Part shown: in pieces, positions 1 to 9,100 of the stretch
How the letters are laid out: each line of letters starts with the position of its first letter
Position numbering within the stretch: the stretch's first letter is position 1
Origin: Bacteroides sp.
Lineage (GTDB): Bacteria > Bacteroidota > Bacteroidia > Bacteroidales > P3
Direction of reading: 5' to 3'
Assembly: GCA_023662825.1 (NCBI GenBank)
Contig: JAMPIH010000007.1
Span: 1 to 64,000 of the forward strand
Length of the DNA stretch: 64,000 nt
Position numbers and translations under genes: made by a program
The notes under the pieces: generated by a model
What the model saw: the letters and a program-made list of their open reading frames with translations, nothing else
Told to the model about the DNA's origin: nothing
Database searches by the model: none

Positions 1-10
1 TCTTGCGCAT

Positions 11-48
11 AAAAAACCCCGAAAGTTTTTTGTCCAACTTTCGGGGTT
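11..48 (-). terminator. Rho-independent terminator reading leftward
   Basis: A 12-bp perfect stem (15-26 with 37-48) is followed on the minus strand by a run of Ts (complement of the A run at 11-16). There is no T run on the plus side, so it should stop transcription coming from higher coordinates. The only candidate upstream is the decayed Fic-like frame at 365-517. Confidence 0.7.
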
Positions 49-364
49 CACTTCACAATCCACCGCGCTCTTTTTTTTTAAGGTTGGGGAGCCCGCCCCT
101 TACCTCCTATCAAAAATCGAAAGGTAGGATTCGAAAACAAAGAGACGGCTCCAACTTTGGCCGGTCATTTCCACAAGTTGGAAACTTGTTCTTCCGAGAC
201 AATTGGCCGTTTTAACGGTTCATGCAACAAGAGTATGCTTTATTTATCCGATGTCCATAGGACGCACGTATCAAACCTTCATGTTTCGCCTTTAAATCTA
301 TAATCTCCAGCAGCGGTTTATTCAATATATGCCTTCCTTAATCCAAAGGAGCGTAATAAGCAAA
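49..364. other. Stretch without a recognisable gene
   Basis: No open frame here looks like a protein. A short minus-strand frame (about 235-345) carries a plausible peptide with the pattern LLEIIDLKAK, but it is bounded by stops and I cannot assign it. Base composition is lower in GC than the genes that follow. Together with the relic at 365-517 it reads as decayed coding sequence lying between a terminator and the rpmH promoter. Confidence 0.4.
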
Positions 365-517
365 CGACCGATGCTTCCTTTCGGGTCTGCAAGCCTTCAA
401 TCCAGCTCGAAATAACAGCTTCTTGGCAACATGAAGCTGTTGAAACAACTCTATATTGGGCTCAAGGACAGAAAACGAGTTAAGTTTCTCTAGCTTAATG
501 GCGGCTTTTCCAACAAG
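365..517 (-). pseudogene. Relic of a Fic-family protein (N-terminal part)
   Basis: On the minus strand the frame from 517 reads LVGKAAIKLEKLNSFSVLEP and continues NIELFQQLHVA. After one frame change it reads KEAVISSWIEGLQT. This matches the order seen in the N-terminal domain of Fic (AMP-transferase) proteins: a helix ending in LFxxxHVxKEA, then SSxIEGTQT, the inhibitory-type motif that precedes the catalytic Fic core. There is a stop just before the start of the match, a single-base frameshift near 425, and no HPFxxGNGR core downstream, so it cannot make an active enzyme. The minus-strand terminator at 11-48 may be its old 3' end. The identification rests on motif resemblance read by eye. 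Confidence 0.5.
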
Positions 518-622
518 TCAGGCGGGAATATAGGTTATGCCGGGACGCGCTGTCGATGAATCATTTTCGGGAGAGTGCGCTGGTGTGGAATGGAAATCGG
601 GGGGCGTTCTCCATCGCGGACT

Positions 623-652
623 TTTGTTTATCTACGAATTTTTGTACCTTTG
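623..652 (+). promoter_or_regulatory. Promoter of rpmH (Bacteroidota type)
   Basis: TTTG at 623-626 and TACCTTTG at 645-652, separated by 18 bases, match the TTTG / TAnnTTTG consensus used by the primary sigma factor of Bacteroidota. It lies about 100 bases upstream of the rpmH start. Confidence 0.75.
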
Positions 653-749
653 CCCTCTGTTTTTGCCGCGGAAAAGGCTCTCCCGAAGGGGTCTTGGAGG
701 CGATAAAATGCAGGTTTTCAGTTTTGTATAACAGTAATAAGCGATAGAA

Positions 750-896
750 ATGAAACGTACTTTTCAACCCCACCGCCGCAAGCGTGTCAACAAACACGGA
801 TTTCGCGAAAGAATGTCCACCGCCAACGGTCGTCGTGTATTGGCCGCCCGTCGGGCTAAGGGACGCGTTCGTTTAACTGTTTCCGATGAGAGATAG
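750..896 (+). CDS. rpmH: 50S ribosomal protein L34
   Basis: This 48-residue protein begins [20 protein letters not shown] and continues [19 protein letters not shown], the diagnostic L34 sequence. The length is normal for the family. It is a very basic protein of the large ribosomal subunit that contacts 23S rRNA. The frame starts at an ATG preceded by GATAGAA and ends in TAG. It is transcribed from the promoter at 623-652 and followed by a terminator, so it looks monocistronic. It is easily missed because of its size. Confidence 0.97.
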   Translation: MKRTFQPHRRKRVNKHGFRERMSTANGRRVLAARRAKGRVRLTVSDER

Positions 897-927
897 TAAA
901 ACGACCTTACGGCTCGTTTTTATTAAG

Positions 928-970
928 AATTCTGTTCGTTCCGCTTAAGGGAAGGGCAGAATTTTTTTTT
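928..970 (+). terminator. Terminator after rpmH
   Basis: A 7-bp stem (928-934 with 957-963) is followed directly by an uninterrupted T run to 970. A weaker hairpin with arms AAAACGA / TCGTTTT sits just upstream (898-920). Confidence 0.7.
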
Positions 971-987
971 GAAAGAAACCGATACAC

Positions 988-1251
988 ATGATTTCATTCC
1001 TGTTTTTTCTGGTGCTGGGCGTCATCCTGCTCGCGGGCTTTTTCCTGCGCTTGATCGGCGGGCTTTTCTTTCCCCGCTCCGGCCCTTTCGGCCGGCAAAG
1101 GCCGGAAGAGCCCAAACGCAAGCCCGAAGGCTCGGTAAGCATCGACTACGTGCCTCCCCGGCAGGAAATGAAAGACATACGCCCCGGCAACAACATTCCC
1201 GATTCCGACTACGTGGACTACGAGGAAGTAAAAGATCCGAACAACGAATAA
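988..1251 (+). CDS. DUF4834-like small membrane protein
   Basis: An 87-residue protein with one strongly hydrophobic N-terminal segment (about residues 2-28, FLFFLVLGVILLAGFFLRL). A short basic stretch follows (FGRQRPEEPKRKPEG), then an acidic, proline-containing tail with YVDYEEV. This organisation is that of DUF4834 proteins, which are small single-pass proteins of Bacteroidota with no known function. The ATG at 988 lies just after the rpmH terminator and the next gene begins 14 bases after the stop, so the two are probably co-transcribed. A longer frame starting upstream at a TTG overlaps it in another frame and is rejected. Confidence 0.75.
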   Translation: MISFLFFLVLGVILLAGFFLRLIGGLFFPRSGPFGRQRPEEPKRKPEGSVSIDYVPPRQEMKDIRPGNNIPDSDYVDYEEVKDPNNE

Positions 1252-1265
1252 AGCATTTGCCTACC

Positions 1266-2207
1266 ATGAATATCTTTGGAAAAGCCGTCGCTTACGTTAA
1301 GAAAAGCATTCCCACAGACCCCAAGCTGCTGCGCCGCGAGGTAAAGAGTTACGTCATGATCACGCTCAGCCTCTGCCTGTACGCCCTGGGGCTGGTTACC
1401 TTCATCATCAATTCCGAAATCGTGAGCGGGGGCGTGAACGGTATCTCCACCCTGCTTTTTTACGCCACGGGCAAGACCATTCCGGTGGCGGCGAGCGCGT
1501 TCGTCATCAACGCCGTGCTGCTGCTCATCGGCATCAAGATTCTCGGCAAGGGCTTCGGGTTCAAGACCATCTGGGCCATTGTGGGGCTCTCGCTCTTTAT
1601 CTCGATGTGGACGGGCATCATCCGCACCCCCATCCTGGCCGACGACAAGCTGTTCTCGGCCATCTTAGGCGGCGTGCTCATCGGTATCTCGATCGGAACG
1701 GCCTTCAACTACGGAGGCAGCACCGGGGGCACCGACATCGTGGCGCTCATCGTCTCCAAGTTCCGCAACGTGGGTCCGGGCCGCGTGATCCTGTGGTGCG
1801 ACATCTTCATCATATCGTCTTCCTTTATCGTGTTCCACTACTTCAACGGACACAGCGTGGTCGATTCCATCCGCGTGGTGCTCTACGGCTTCGTAACCAT
1901 GGGTGTCACCTCCTACACCATCGACCTGTTGGTGCTGGGAAGCCGCTCGAGCGTTCAGCTGTTGATAAATTCCAAACAGTACGAGGCCATCGCCGACATG
2001 ATCTCGAACGAGAAGAACCGGGGCGTGACGCTCTTGAACGCCGAGGGCTACTACAGCAAGAAGGAAACCCGCGTGCTGCTGGTGGTGGTGCGCAAGTACG
2101 AGCTGCAGCCGCTCATGAAGCGCATCAAGGACATAGACGCCAACGCCTTTATGAGCGTTACCAACGCCTTGGGCGTGTTCGGAAACGGTTTTGAAAACAT
2201 CAAATAG
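1266..2207 (+). CDS. YitT family membrane protein
   Basis: A 313-residue protein with about five hydrophobic segments between residues 30 and 205. These include the conserved loop around GGSTGGTDIVALIVSK, followed by a soluble C-terminal domain of about 80 residues (SVQLLINSKQYEAIADMISN to GVFGNGF). This is the YitT arrangement: DUF161 membrane domain plus DUF2179, a small PII-like domain. Family members are widespread, but their substrate is not established. The ATG at 1266 was chosen over an in-frame upstream TTG because the upstream extension overlaps the DUF4834 gene and has no protein character. The porin-like gene follows after a short gap. Confidence 0.88.
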   Translation: MNIFGKAVAYVKKSIPTDPKLLRREVKSYVMITLSLCLYALGLVTFIINSEIVSGGVNGISTLLFYATGKTIPVAASAFVINAVLLLIGIKILGKGFGFKTIWAIVGLSLFISMWTGIIRTPILADDKLFSAILGGVLIGISIGTAFNYGGSTGGTDIVALIVSKFRNVGPGRVILWCDIFIISSSFIVFHYFNGHSVVDSIRVVLYGFVTMGVTSYTIDLLVLGSRSSVQLLINSKQYEAIADMISNEKNRGVTLLNAEGYYSKKETRVLLVVVRKYELQPLMKRIKDIDANAFMSVTNALGVFGNGFENIK

Positions 2208-2243
2208 CGCGTCATGTTCTTTCGGGATACCTTTGCGGACTAT

Positions 2244-3305
2244 ATGAAGCGCGGTTCACGGCTCTTTGCAACGGTGGCGCTCGCGTTGGCTTCCGGTACC
2301 CTTGCCGACGCCCAGGAACAGGAAAGCGAGGGCGTGCAGGCCCCCAAGAAACAGCCCATCTCCATACACTTCAACGTGCGGGTGGACTGGGAGAACCACC
2401 TCACTGACATGGGCGATTCCGTGGCCTACAAGTCGGCTTTCTCGGGGCAGTACATCAACTTCATGCTCAACGGAAACATCAACGACCAGTTCTCCTATCA
2501 TTTCCGCTACCGCTTTAACCGCGTCACCTCCTTCTCCTCCTTTTTCGACGCCGTGGACTGGGCATATCTCGACTACGACATCACGCCCAACTGGCGCGTG
2601 TCGGCCGGTAAGCAGATGGTCTATATAGGCGGATTTGAATACGACTACGCCCCCATCGACGTCTATTTCTGGTCGGGCGCCAACGAGAACATCACCTGCT
2701 ACGGCTTGGGTGTTTCGGGACAGTACACCACGAACGACGGCCGCAACACGATTGTGGCGCAGATCACCAACTCGCCCTTCACCTCCCGCGAGAAGCCCTT
2801 TCAGAACATGTACGCCTACAACCTAGCCTGGTACGGCAACTACGGGGTCTACCGCTCCATCTGGTCGGTGAACATGATGAACTACGCCAAGGGCAAGTTC
2901 GTGAACTACATCGCCCTGGGCAACCGCTTCAACATCGCCCCGTTCCTTGCGGTGGAACTCGACTACGTGAACCGTTATTACCTGGGGCAGGGCAGTTTCT
3001 TCGGCGACTTCTCGATTATCGGCAACCTGATCGTCAACATCAAGGAACGCGCGAACATCTTCGTGAAGGGCGGCTTCGACTACAACAAGACCGGCAACGA
3101 CGATATCTTGGTGGGGCCGCTGGCACCCGGCATCGGGGGTGAATCGGGCTACATAGGCGCGGGGGCGGAATTCTTTCCCCTCAAGAAGAGCAAGGACATC
3201 CGCCTGCATGCCTACTGGGCCACCAACAACCGTGTGGACGATTTCAAGAGCCACACCGTGGCCGTAGGCTTCACCTGGCTCCTGCGAGCCTTCGATAGAC
3301 AATAA
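2244..3305 (+). CDS. Outer-membrane porin-like beta-barrel protein
   Basis: A 353-residue protein. The start at 2244 gives a clean signal peptide, MKRGSRLFATVALALASGTLADAQ, cut after ADAQ; the ATG ten codons upstream adds residues that do not fit a signal peptide. The mature part has alternating aromatic/polar strands throughout (YHFRYRFNRV, WRVSAGKQMVYIGGFEY, VAVGFTWLLRAF) and a C-terminal strand ending in aromatic residues, as expected of a 14-18-strand porin. It resembles the phosphate-selective porin O/P group, which is often annotated simply as porin in Bacteroidota. Substrate specificity cannot be read from the sequence. Confidence 0.75.
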   Translation: MKRGSRLFATVALALASGTLADAQEQESEGVQAPKKQPISIHFNVRVDWENHLTDMGDSVAYKSAFSGQYINFMLNGNINDQFSYHFRYRFNRVTSFSSFFDAVDWAYLDYDITPNWRVSAGKQMVYIGGFEYDYAPIDVYFWSGANENITCYGLGVSGQYTTNDGRNTIVAQITNSPFTSREKPFQNMYAYNLAWYGNYGVYRSIWSVNMMNYAKGKFVNYIALGNRFNIAPFLAVELDYVNRYYLGQGSFFGDFSIIGNLIVNIKERANIFVKGGFDYNKTGNDDILVGPLAPGIGGESGYIGAGAEFFPLKKSKDIRLHAYWATNNRVDDFKSHTVAVGFTWLLRAFDRQ

Positions 3306-3334
3306 CTCCGTCATCCATCGCGAAAAACTCCGTC

Positions 3335-4483
3335 ATGAAAAAATATAAAGAACTGAAGTTCACCACAAGGCGCACCATCGAAGCATTGGTGTTCCTGGCC
3401 ATTTTCTTTCTGGCGTTCGGCCTTCTGGCGCGCCGCATGGGCACGCCCAACATGCTCAACACCATGATGAAGACGGCGCACGACCTCCTGCTCAACACCT
3501 GCTTCTACCTCATGGGCATCACCGTGCTTACCGGTGCCCTGGGCCGCCTGCTCACCGAATTCGGCGTGGTGCGCCTGCTGGAAAACATCCTCCGTCCTCT
3601 CATGAAGCCCCTCTTCAACCTGCCCGGGGTGGCGGCCTTGGGGGCGGTGCTCACCTTCCTCAGCGACAACCCCGCCATCATCTCCCTGGCGCACGACAAG
3701 AACTTCAGCAGTTATTTCAAGAAGTATCAATTGATTTCGCTCACCAATTTCGGCACGGCCTTCGGCATGGGACTGGTGGTCATCGCCTTTATGGTGGGCA
3801 AGGGTTACGGCACGGGAGCCGTGATCGGGCTCCTGGGCGCCATCGTGGGCAGCATCGTCTCCACCCGCCTCATGCAGCGGGCCATCATCAAGGCTTATCC
3901 GCAGTACAAGGAAGAGGAAGCCGTGGGCGGCGACAAGGAAAAAATCTCGTTCAAGAGCGAGGGCGGCGTGTTCATCCGCGGCCTCAACGCGATTCTGGAC
4001 GGCGGCAAGGACGGCGTTCAGTTAGGCCTGGCCATCATTCCAGGGGTCATCGTGATCTCGACGGTGGTGATGATGATCACCTTCAGCACCGGCGCGGGCG
4101 GCACCTATACGGGCGCGGCCTACGAAGGCGTTCCCCTCTTGCCCTATCTGGCGGGAAAGGTGAACTTCCTGTTCGAATGGCTCTTCGGTTTCCAGCATCC
4201 CGAACTCATCGCCTTCCCCATCACGGCCTTGGGTGCGGTGGGCGCGGCCTTGGGTCTGGTTCCCACCTTCATCGCCCAGGGGTTCATCGACAACAACGTC
4301 ATCGCTGTGTTCACCGCCATGGGCATGTGCTGGAGCGGCTACCTCTCCACCCACTCGGCCATGCTCGACTCGCTCGGCTACCGCAACCTGGTTCCCAAGG
4401 CCATCGGGGCGCACACCATAGGCGGCCTCTGCGCGGGGATTTCCGCCCATCTGTTTTATTTATTATTTTCGCTTGTTTTTTAG
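3335..4483 (+). CDS. Gate-domain polytopic membrane protein (nucleoside-recognition type)
   Basis: A 382-residue protein with about 9-10 membrane segments and two gate-like halves. The first contains FLSDNPAIISLAHDK and a conserved NFGTAFGMGLVVIAFMVGKG. The second contains ITALGAVGAALGLVPTFIAQ and FTAMGMCWSGYLSTHSAMLD. This matches the family annotated as CD0519/CD1768-type membrane proteins, related to nucleoside-recognition gate domains and to spore-maturation A/B proteins. The function is not known; a small-solute transporter is the usual guess. It follows the porin-like gene by 29 bases in the same direction. A GC-rich hairpin (about 4485-4510) without a T run follows the stop. Confidence 0.65.
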   Translation: MKKYKELKFTTRRTIEALVFLAIFFLAFGLLARRMGTPNMLNTMMKTAHDLLLNTCFYLMGITVLTGALGRLLTEFGVVRLLENILRPLMKPLFNLPGVAALGAVLTFLSDNPAIISLAHDKNFSSYFKKYQLISLTNFGTAFGMGLVVIAFMVGKGYGTGAVIGLLGAIVGSIVSTRLMQRAIIKAYPQYKEEEAVGGDKEKISFKSEGGVFIRGLNAILDGGKDGVQLGLAIIPGVIVISTVVMMITFSTGAGGTYTGAAYEGVPLLPYLAGKVNFLFEWLFGFQHPELIAFPITALGAVGAALGLVPTFIAQGFIDNNVIAVFTAMGMCWSGYLSTHSAMLDSLGYRNLVPKAIGAHTIGGLCAGISAHLFYLLFSLVF

Positions 4484-4545
4484 CCCGGACGCCCTGAAGG
4501 GCAAACGGGCCAACATAGTAGTAACAAGAAAAAAAAGAACGTATC

Positions 4546-6177
4546 ATGGAAATGAAAAAATTGCAGGAAGACCTTGAAAGCTATGGCCTTTCGGGTGTCA
4601 AGGAAATTTTTTACAACCTTTCTTACGACGAACTTTTCAAACACGAGTCCAATCCCGCCCTCAGCGGATTCGACCGCTGCTACCTTACCGAAACCGGCGC
4701 GATGACCGTAGACACGGGCATCTTTACCGGCCGCTCGCCCAAAGACAAATACATCGTGCGCAACGCCGCTTCGGAAAACAACGTGTGGTGGGCCGCGCCC
4801 AACCGCAAGGGTTCCGACAACCACCCCATCTCGCCCGAGTTGTGGAAGAAACTGGAAGCCAATAGCGTGAAGCAGCTTTCGGGCAAGAACCTCTATGTGC
4901 AGGACGGTTTCGTGGGAGCCAACGAGAACACCCGTCTGGCCATCCGTATCGTGACGGAAGTGGCCTGGCAGGCGCACTTCGCCAAGAACATGTTCATCCG
5001 CCCCTCCGAAGAGGAATTGAAGAATTTCAAGCCCGATTTCGTGATGCTCAACGCCTGCAAGACCACCTATCCCGACTATAAAGCCGAAGGCATGAACAGC
5101 GAGGTGTACGTGGCCTTCAACCTCGATTTGGGACGCGCCATCGTGGGCGGAACCTGGTATGGCGGCGAGATGAAGAAAGGCTTCTTCTCGGTGATGAACT
5201 ACTTCCTGCCCCTCAAGGGCATGGCGGCCATGCACTGCTCGGCCAACATGGGCAAGGACGGCGACACGGCCATCTTCTTCGGCCTCTCGGGCACGGGCAA
5301 GACCACCCTTTCGACCGACCCCAAGCGCCAGCTCATCGGCGACGACGAGCACGGCTGGGACGACGACGGCGTGTTCAACTTCGAAGGCGGCTGCTACGCC
5401 AAGTGCATCCACCTCTCCAAGGAAAACGAACCCGACATCTTCGGCGCCATCAAGCGCGACGCGCTGCTGGAAAACGTGGTGTTCGACCCCAAGACGGGCA
5501 AGATCGACTACGACGACGCCTCCAAGACCGAAAACACCCGCGTTTCGTATCCTATCTACCACATCAACAACATCGTGAAGCCGGTTTCCAAGGGCGGACA
5601 CCCGAGTAAGGTTATCTTCCTCACCGCCGACGCTTTCGGTGTGCTGCCTCCCGTTTCGCGCCTCGATCCCGACCAGACCCAGTACCAGTTCCTGAGCGGC
5701 TACACCGCCAAGGTGGCCGGTACCGAACGCGGCATCAAGGAACCCACGCCCACGTTCTCCTCTTGCTTCGGGGCTGCCTTCCTCCTGCTGCACCCCACGG
5801 TCTATGCCCGCGAGCTGGTCAAGAAGATGAAACTGCACAACTCCACGGCCTATCTGGTGAATACCGGCTGGATCGGAGGCCCCTACGGCGTAGGCCGCCG
5901 CATCGACATCCCCTCCACGCGCGCCATCATCAACGCCATTCTCGACGGCTCGCTCGACAAGGCGCCCACCGAGAAGATTCCGGTGTTCAACTTAGACGTG
6001 CCCACGGTGGTGAACGGGGTGGATTCCAAGATCCTGAACCCGCGCAACCTCTGGGCTAATCCCGAAGACTGGGACAAGGCCGCCCGCGAACTGGGCGCGA
6101 AGTTCATCAAGAATTTCGAGAACTTCACCGATACCGAAGAAGGCAAGCGCCTGGTGGCCGCCGGCCCGCAACTGTAA
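4546..6177 (+). CDS. pckA: Phosphoenolpyruvate carboxykinase (ATP)
   Basis: Converts oxaloacetate plus ATP to phosphoenolpyruvate plus CO2. In gut Bacteroidota it is often run in the carboxylating direction during succinate fermentation. The 543-residue length is normal for the ATP-dependent family. Key motifs are visible: the oxaloacetate-site segment TGRSPKDKY near residue 64, the kinase-1a P-loop [11 protein letters not shown] at 246-256, the kinase-2 region [22 protein letters not shown] from about residue 265, and the adenine-binding RVSYPIYHI region. The ATG at 4546 follows an A/G-rich leader. It is cytosolic, and probably its own transcription unit or the first gene with the next. Confidence 0.97.
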   Translation: MEMKKLQEDLESYGLSGVKEIFYNLSYDELFKHESNPALSGFDRCYLTETGAMTVDTGIFTGRSPKDKYIVRNAASENNVWWAAPNRKGSDNHPISPELWKKLEANSVKQLSGKNLYVQDGFVGANENTRLAIRIVTEVAWQAHFAKNMFIRPSEEELKNFKPDFVMLNACKTTYPDYKAEGMNSEVYVAFNLDLGRAIVGGTWYGGEMKKGFFSVMNYFLPLKGMAAMHCSANMGKDGDTAIFFGLSGTGKTTLSTDPKRQLIGDDEHGWDDDGVFNFEGGCYAKCIHLSKENEPDIFGAIKRDALLENVVFDPKTGKIDYDDASKTENTRVSYPIYHINNIVKPVSKGGHPSKVIFLTADAFGVLPPVSRLDPDQTQYQFLSGYTAKVAGTERGIKEPTPTFSSCFGAAFLLLHPTVYARELVKKMKLHNSTAYLVNTGWIGGPYGVGRRIDIPSTRAIINAILDGSLDKAPTEKIPVFNLDVPTVVNGVDSKILNPRNLWANPEDWDKAARELGAKFIKNFENFTDTEEGKRLVAAGPQL

Positions 6178-6190
6178 GCTTCCTCCTTTG

Positions 6191-9100
6191 ATGGAAAACG
6201 GCAAGAAAAGCTCGGATGTTTGCCCGCAAGGGTGGCGGAAGGCTTTTTTTGCCGTTTTTTTATTGTGCCTCTGCCCGTTTTCGTTCGCCCAGTTCTACAC
6301 GGGCAGCGAGCAGAGTTTCGGCCGCAAGCGGGTGCAGTACGAGAAATTCATCTGGATGTACTACCGCTTCGACGGCTTCGACGTTTACTTTACCAACCAA
6401 GGCAAGAACCTGGCGCTCTACACGGCCAACTACGTGCAGAACCACCTGCACGAGATGGAGGAAAAGGCGGGCGTGCAGGCCGCGGCCGGGCTTCGGTTCA
6501 TCGTGTTCAACCGTCTCACCGACCTTAAGCAGAGCAACATAGGCTATCTGGACGAGGCTTCCGAATCGAACGCCAACAAGGGCGGCGTTACGCGCTTCCT
6601 GGACAACAAGGTGTTCCTTTATTTCGAGGGAGACTACCTCGATTTCGAGCGGCAGATACGCCGGGGCATGGCCGAGATGCTGGTGTCGCAGGCCATTACG
6701 GGCGCCAAGGTGGGCGCGCAGTACCGCAATTCGTATGTGATGGACCTGCCGCGCTGGTTCTCCTCGGGGCTGGCCTCCTATCTGGGGCGCGGCTGGGACG
6801 AGGAACTGGACGAGCGCATGGCGGCCTCCGTAAGGCAGAAGGATTTCAAGTATTTCTGGGGGCTGGAGGGAGAGGAAGCCGAGTTCGCCGGACATTCGTT
6901 CTGGTACTTCATCGAACAGACCTTCGGGGCGGAGGCCGTTACGCGCTGCATCCGCGTGGTCTCGCGCGAGAAGAGGCTCAACAAGACGTTCAGCGTGGCC
7001 TTCAACGCCTCGTTCAAGGAGGTGATGAACCAGTGGCGTAACTTCTACCTGAAGCTGTATTCGGGCGTTTCCCATGCCGACAGCGCGGTGCCCGAAGCCA
7101 AGGTTCCGCGCACGGGCAAGCCCGACCATATGTATCAGCGTTTCGTGCTGAACGACGGGGGCGAGGAGGAGGCTTTCGTGTCGAACAACCTGGGGCGCGC
7201 CAAGGTGTATCTGCAATCGTCGCAGGGCGCGCGCCGCCACTGCATTTACCGCACGGGGGCGGCCATCAACGACAATCCCGACTATTCGTTCCCGCTGCTG
7301 TGCTTTCATCCCGACGGCAACAGGCTGGGGATAATGACCGAGGAAAAGGGGCGCACCACGCTGATTGTCTATGATATAGAACGCAACAAAAAGGGAGGGT
7401 TCAAGTTCCGGGCGGTTAAGCGCGGCACGATGCGCTACTACTTGGACATGTTCGACAAGGTGAACTCCTTCTCGTTCTCGCCCGACGGACGCAGCATCGC
7501 CCTGGGGGCCACCAACAACGGCTATCCCGACATCTACCTGTTCCGTCTGGGGGCGGGCACTCGGCAACGGATCACCTACGACCTGTACGACGACTACGAC
7601 CCGGTTTTCGTGCCGGGCACCGACCTTCTGGTGTTTTCGTCGAACCGGCCGAACGACAGCATAAAGAAGGGCGAGAAGTTCGAGGTGGCGCCTTCGTTCG
7701 CCAACGGCACCAACCTCTTCGCCTACGACCTGAAGGAGGGCGGCGAACGGCTCTTCGCCATGACGGACGAGGACGCGCGCACGCTGCTGCGCCTGCCGCA
7801 GGCGCGCCGGAACGGACAGCTTGCATTCACCAGCAACCTGTACGGGCAGACCAACATGGCCTTGGGACAGCTGGGCAAGACAATCTCGCACATCGACACC
7901 GCCATACACTACCGCAACACCTTCAACAGCGGCATCGTCACCGATTTCGAGCCGGGGCTGGAACACTTCAACCTGTCGGAAACCCGGGGCGAATACGCGC
8001 GGGTGCAGCGCAAGCCCAACCGCAAGGGGTTCTACACGCTGAGCGAAGGCCGGACCGACAACCTGCTGCCGGACAAGGTGGAAAACATGCCGGCCACGCC
8101 CTCTAAGTTCAAGGCGGCCCTGTGGGAAAGGGAACGCAGGAAGGCGGCGCGCCTTGCCTATCAGGACAGCCTAAGGCGCGCGGCCGAGGAACAGAAGGAC
8201 GGCGAGGCGGCGAGGCTGCTGCAGGCCAGCCAAAAGCGCGTTTTCTCGCTGCGCAACGCCGGGCCGCAGGACAACCCGCCGCTTACCGCCTACGACCTGT
8301 GGCTGCTGCAGCGGGCCGGACTGCTGACCGTGGACTCGGGCCGGGGACGGGCGGACGATTCGGCACGTTTCCTAAGCCTTCTGCCAGGCGATTCGGCAAT
8401 GCTTGCAGACAACCCCGCCTTGGCGCAGGCCGAGGCCGCCTACCGCAATGTTTTGGGTGTGGAAAAGGGCGAAGCGGCCTGGGTGCCGCTTTCGGATTCG
8501 GCGGCCCTGGCGGCGCTGATGGCCTCCATGCGCGAGGACGACACGGGTTCGGCCTACCCAAGGATTCCTCCCAAACAGCATATGTACGAAGTGGAATACT
8601 CGGTGAACTCCTCCACGGCGCAGCTGGGCTTCAACTATCTGAACGCCTGCTACCAGGCGTTCACCAACAGCCAGACGCCGCTCTATCTGAACGCCGCGGC
8701 CAGCGGGTTCACGCAGATCTCGATCTCGGACCTGATGGAGAACCACCGGCTCATCGGGGGCTTCGCCTTCTCGCTCGATTTCTCGAGCACCGAATACCTG
8801 TTCAGCTACGAGTATCTGGAACGCCGCCTGGGTCACCAGCTGGTGCTGCACATGTCCAACCTCAACGACAACACCTACTATCCCTACAAACAGAACACCT
8901 ACGACGCGTACTACATCGCCAAGTACCCGCTCTCGCCCGTGTCCTCGCTGCGGGGCACGGTGTTCGGGCGCTACGACCGCACCATCTACCAGGCCATCGA
9001 CTACCTGAGCCTCACCGCCAAGACCCAGCGCGAGATGCGGGTGGGCCTCAAGGGCGAATGGGTCTATGACCACAGCCGTTTCATCACGCAGAACATCTAT

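Noticed and set aside
3-215. 70-codon frame at the left end
   Set aside because: Its product has no hydrophobic, catalytic or repeat pattern. It crosses a terminator hairpin, and composition is that of non-coding sequence.
2228-2235. TACCTTTG as promoter of the porin-like gene
   Set aside because: It matches the -7 consensus, but no TTTG lies at a workable distance upstream and it overlaps the possible earlier start codon. Read-through from the YitT gene is as likely.
4484-4545. Rho-independent terminator before pckA
   Set aside because: A GC-rich hairpin with arms GCCCG / CGGGC is present, but no T run follows. It may slow polymerase but is not a standard terminator.
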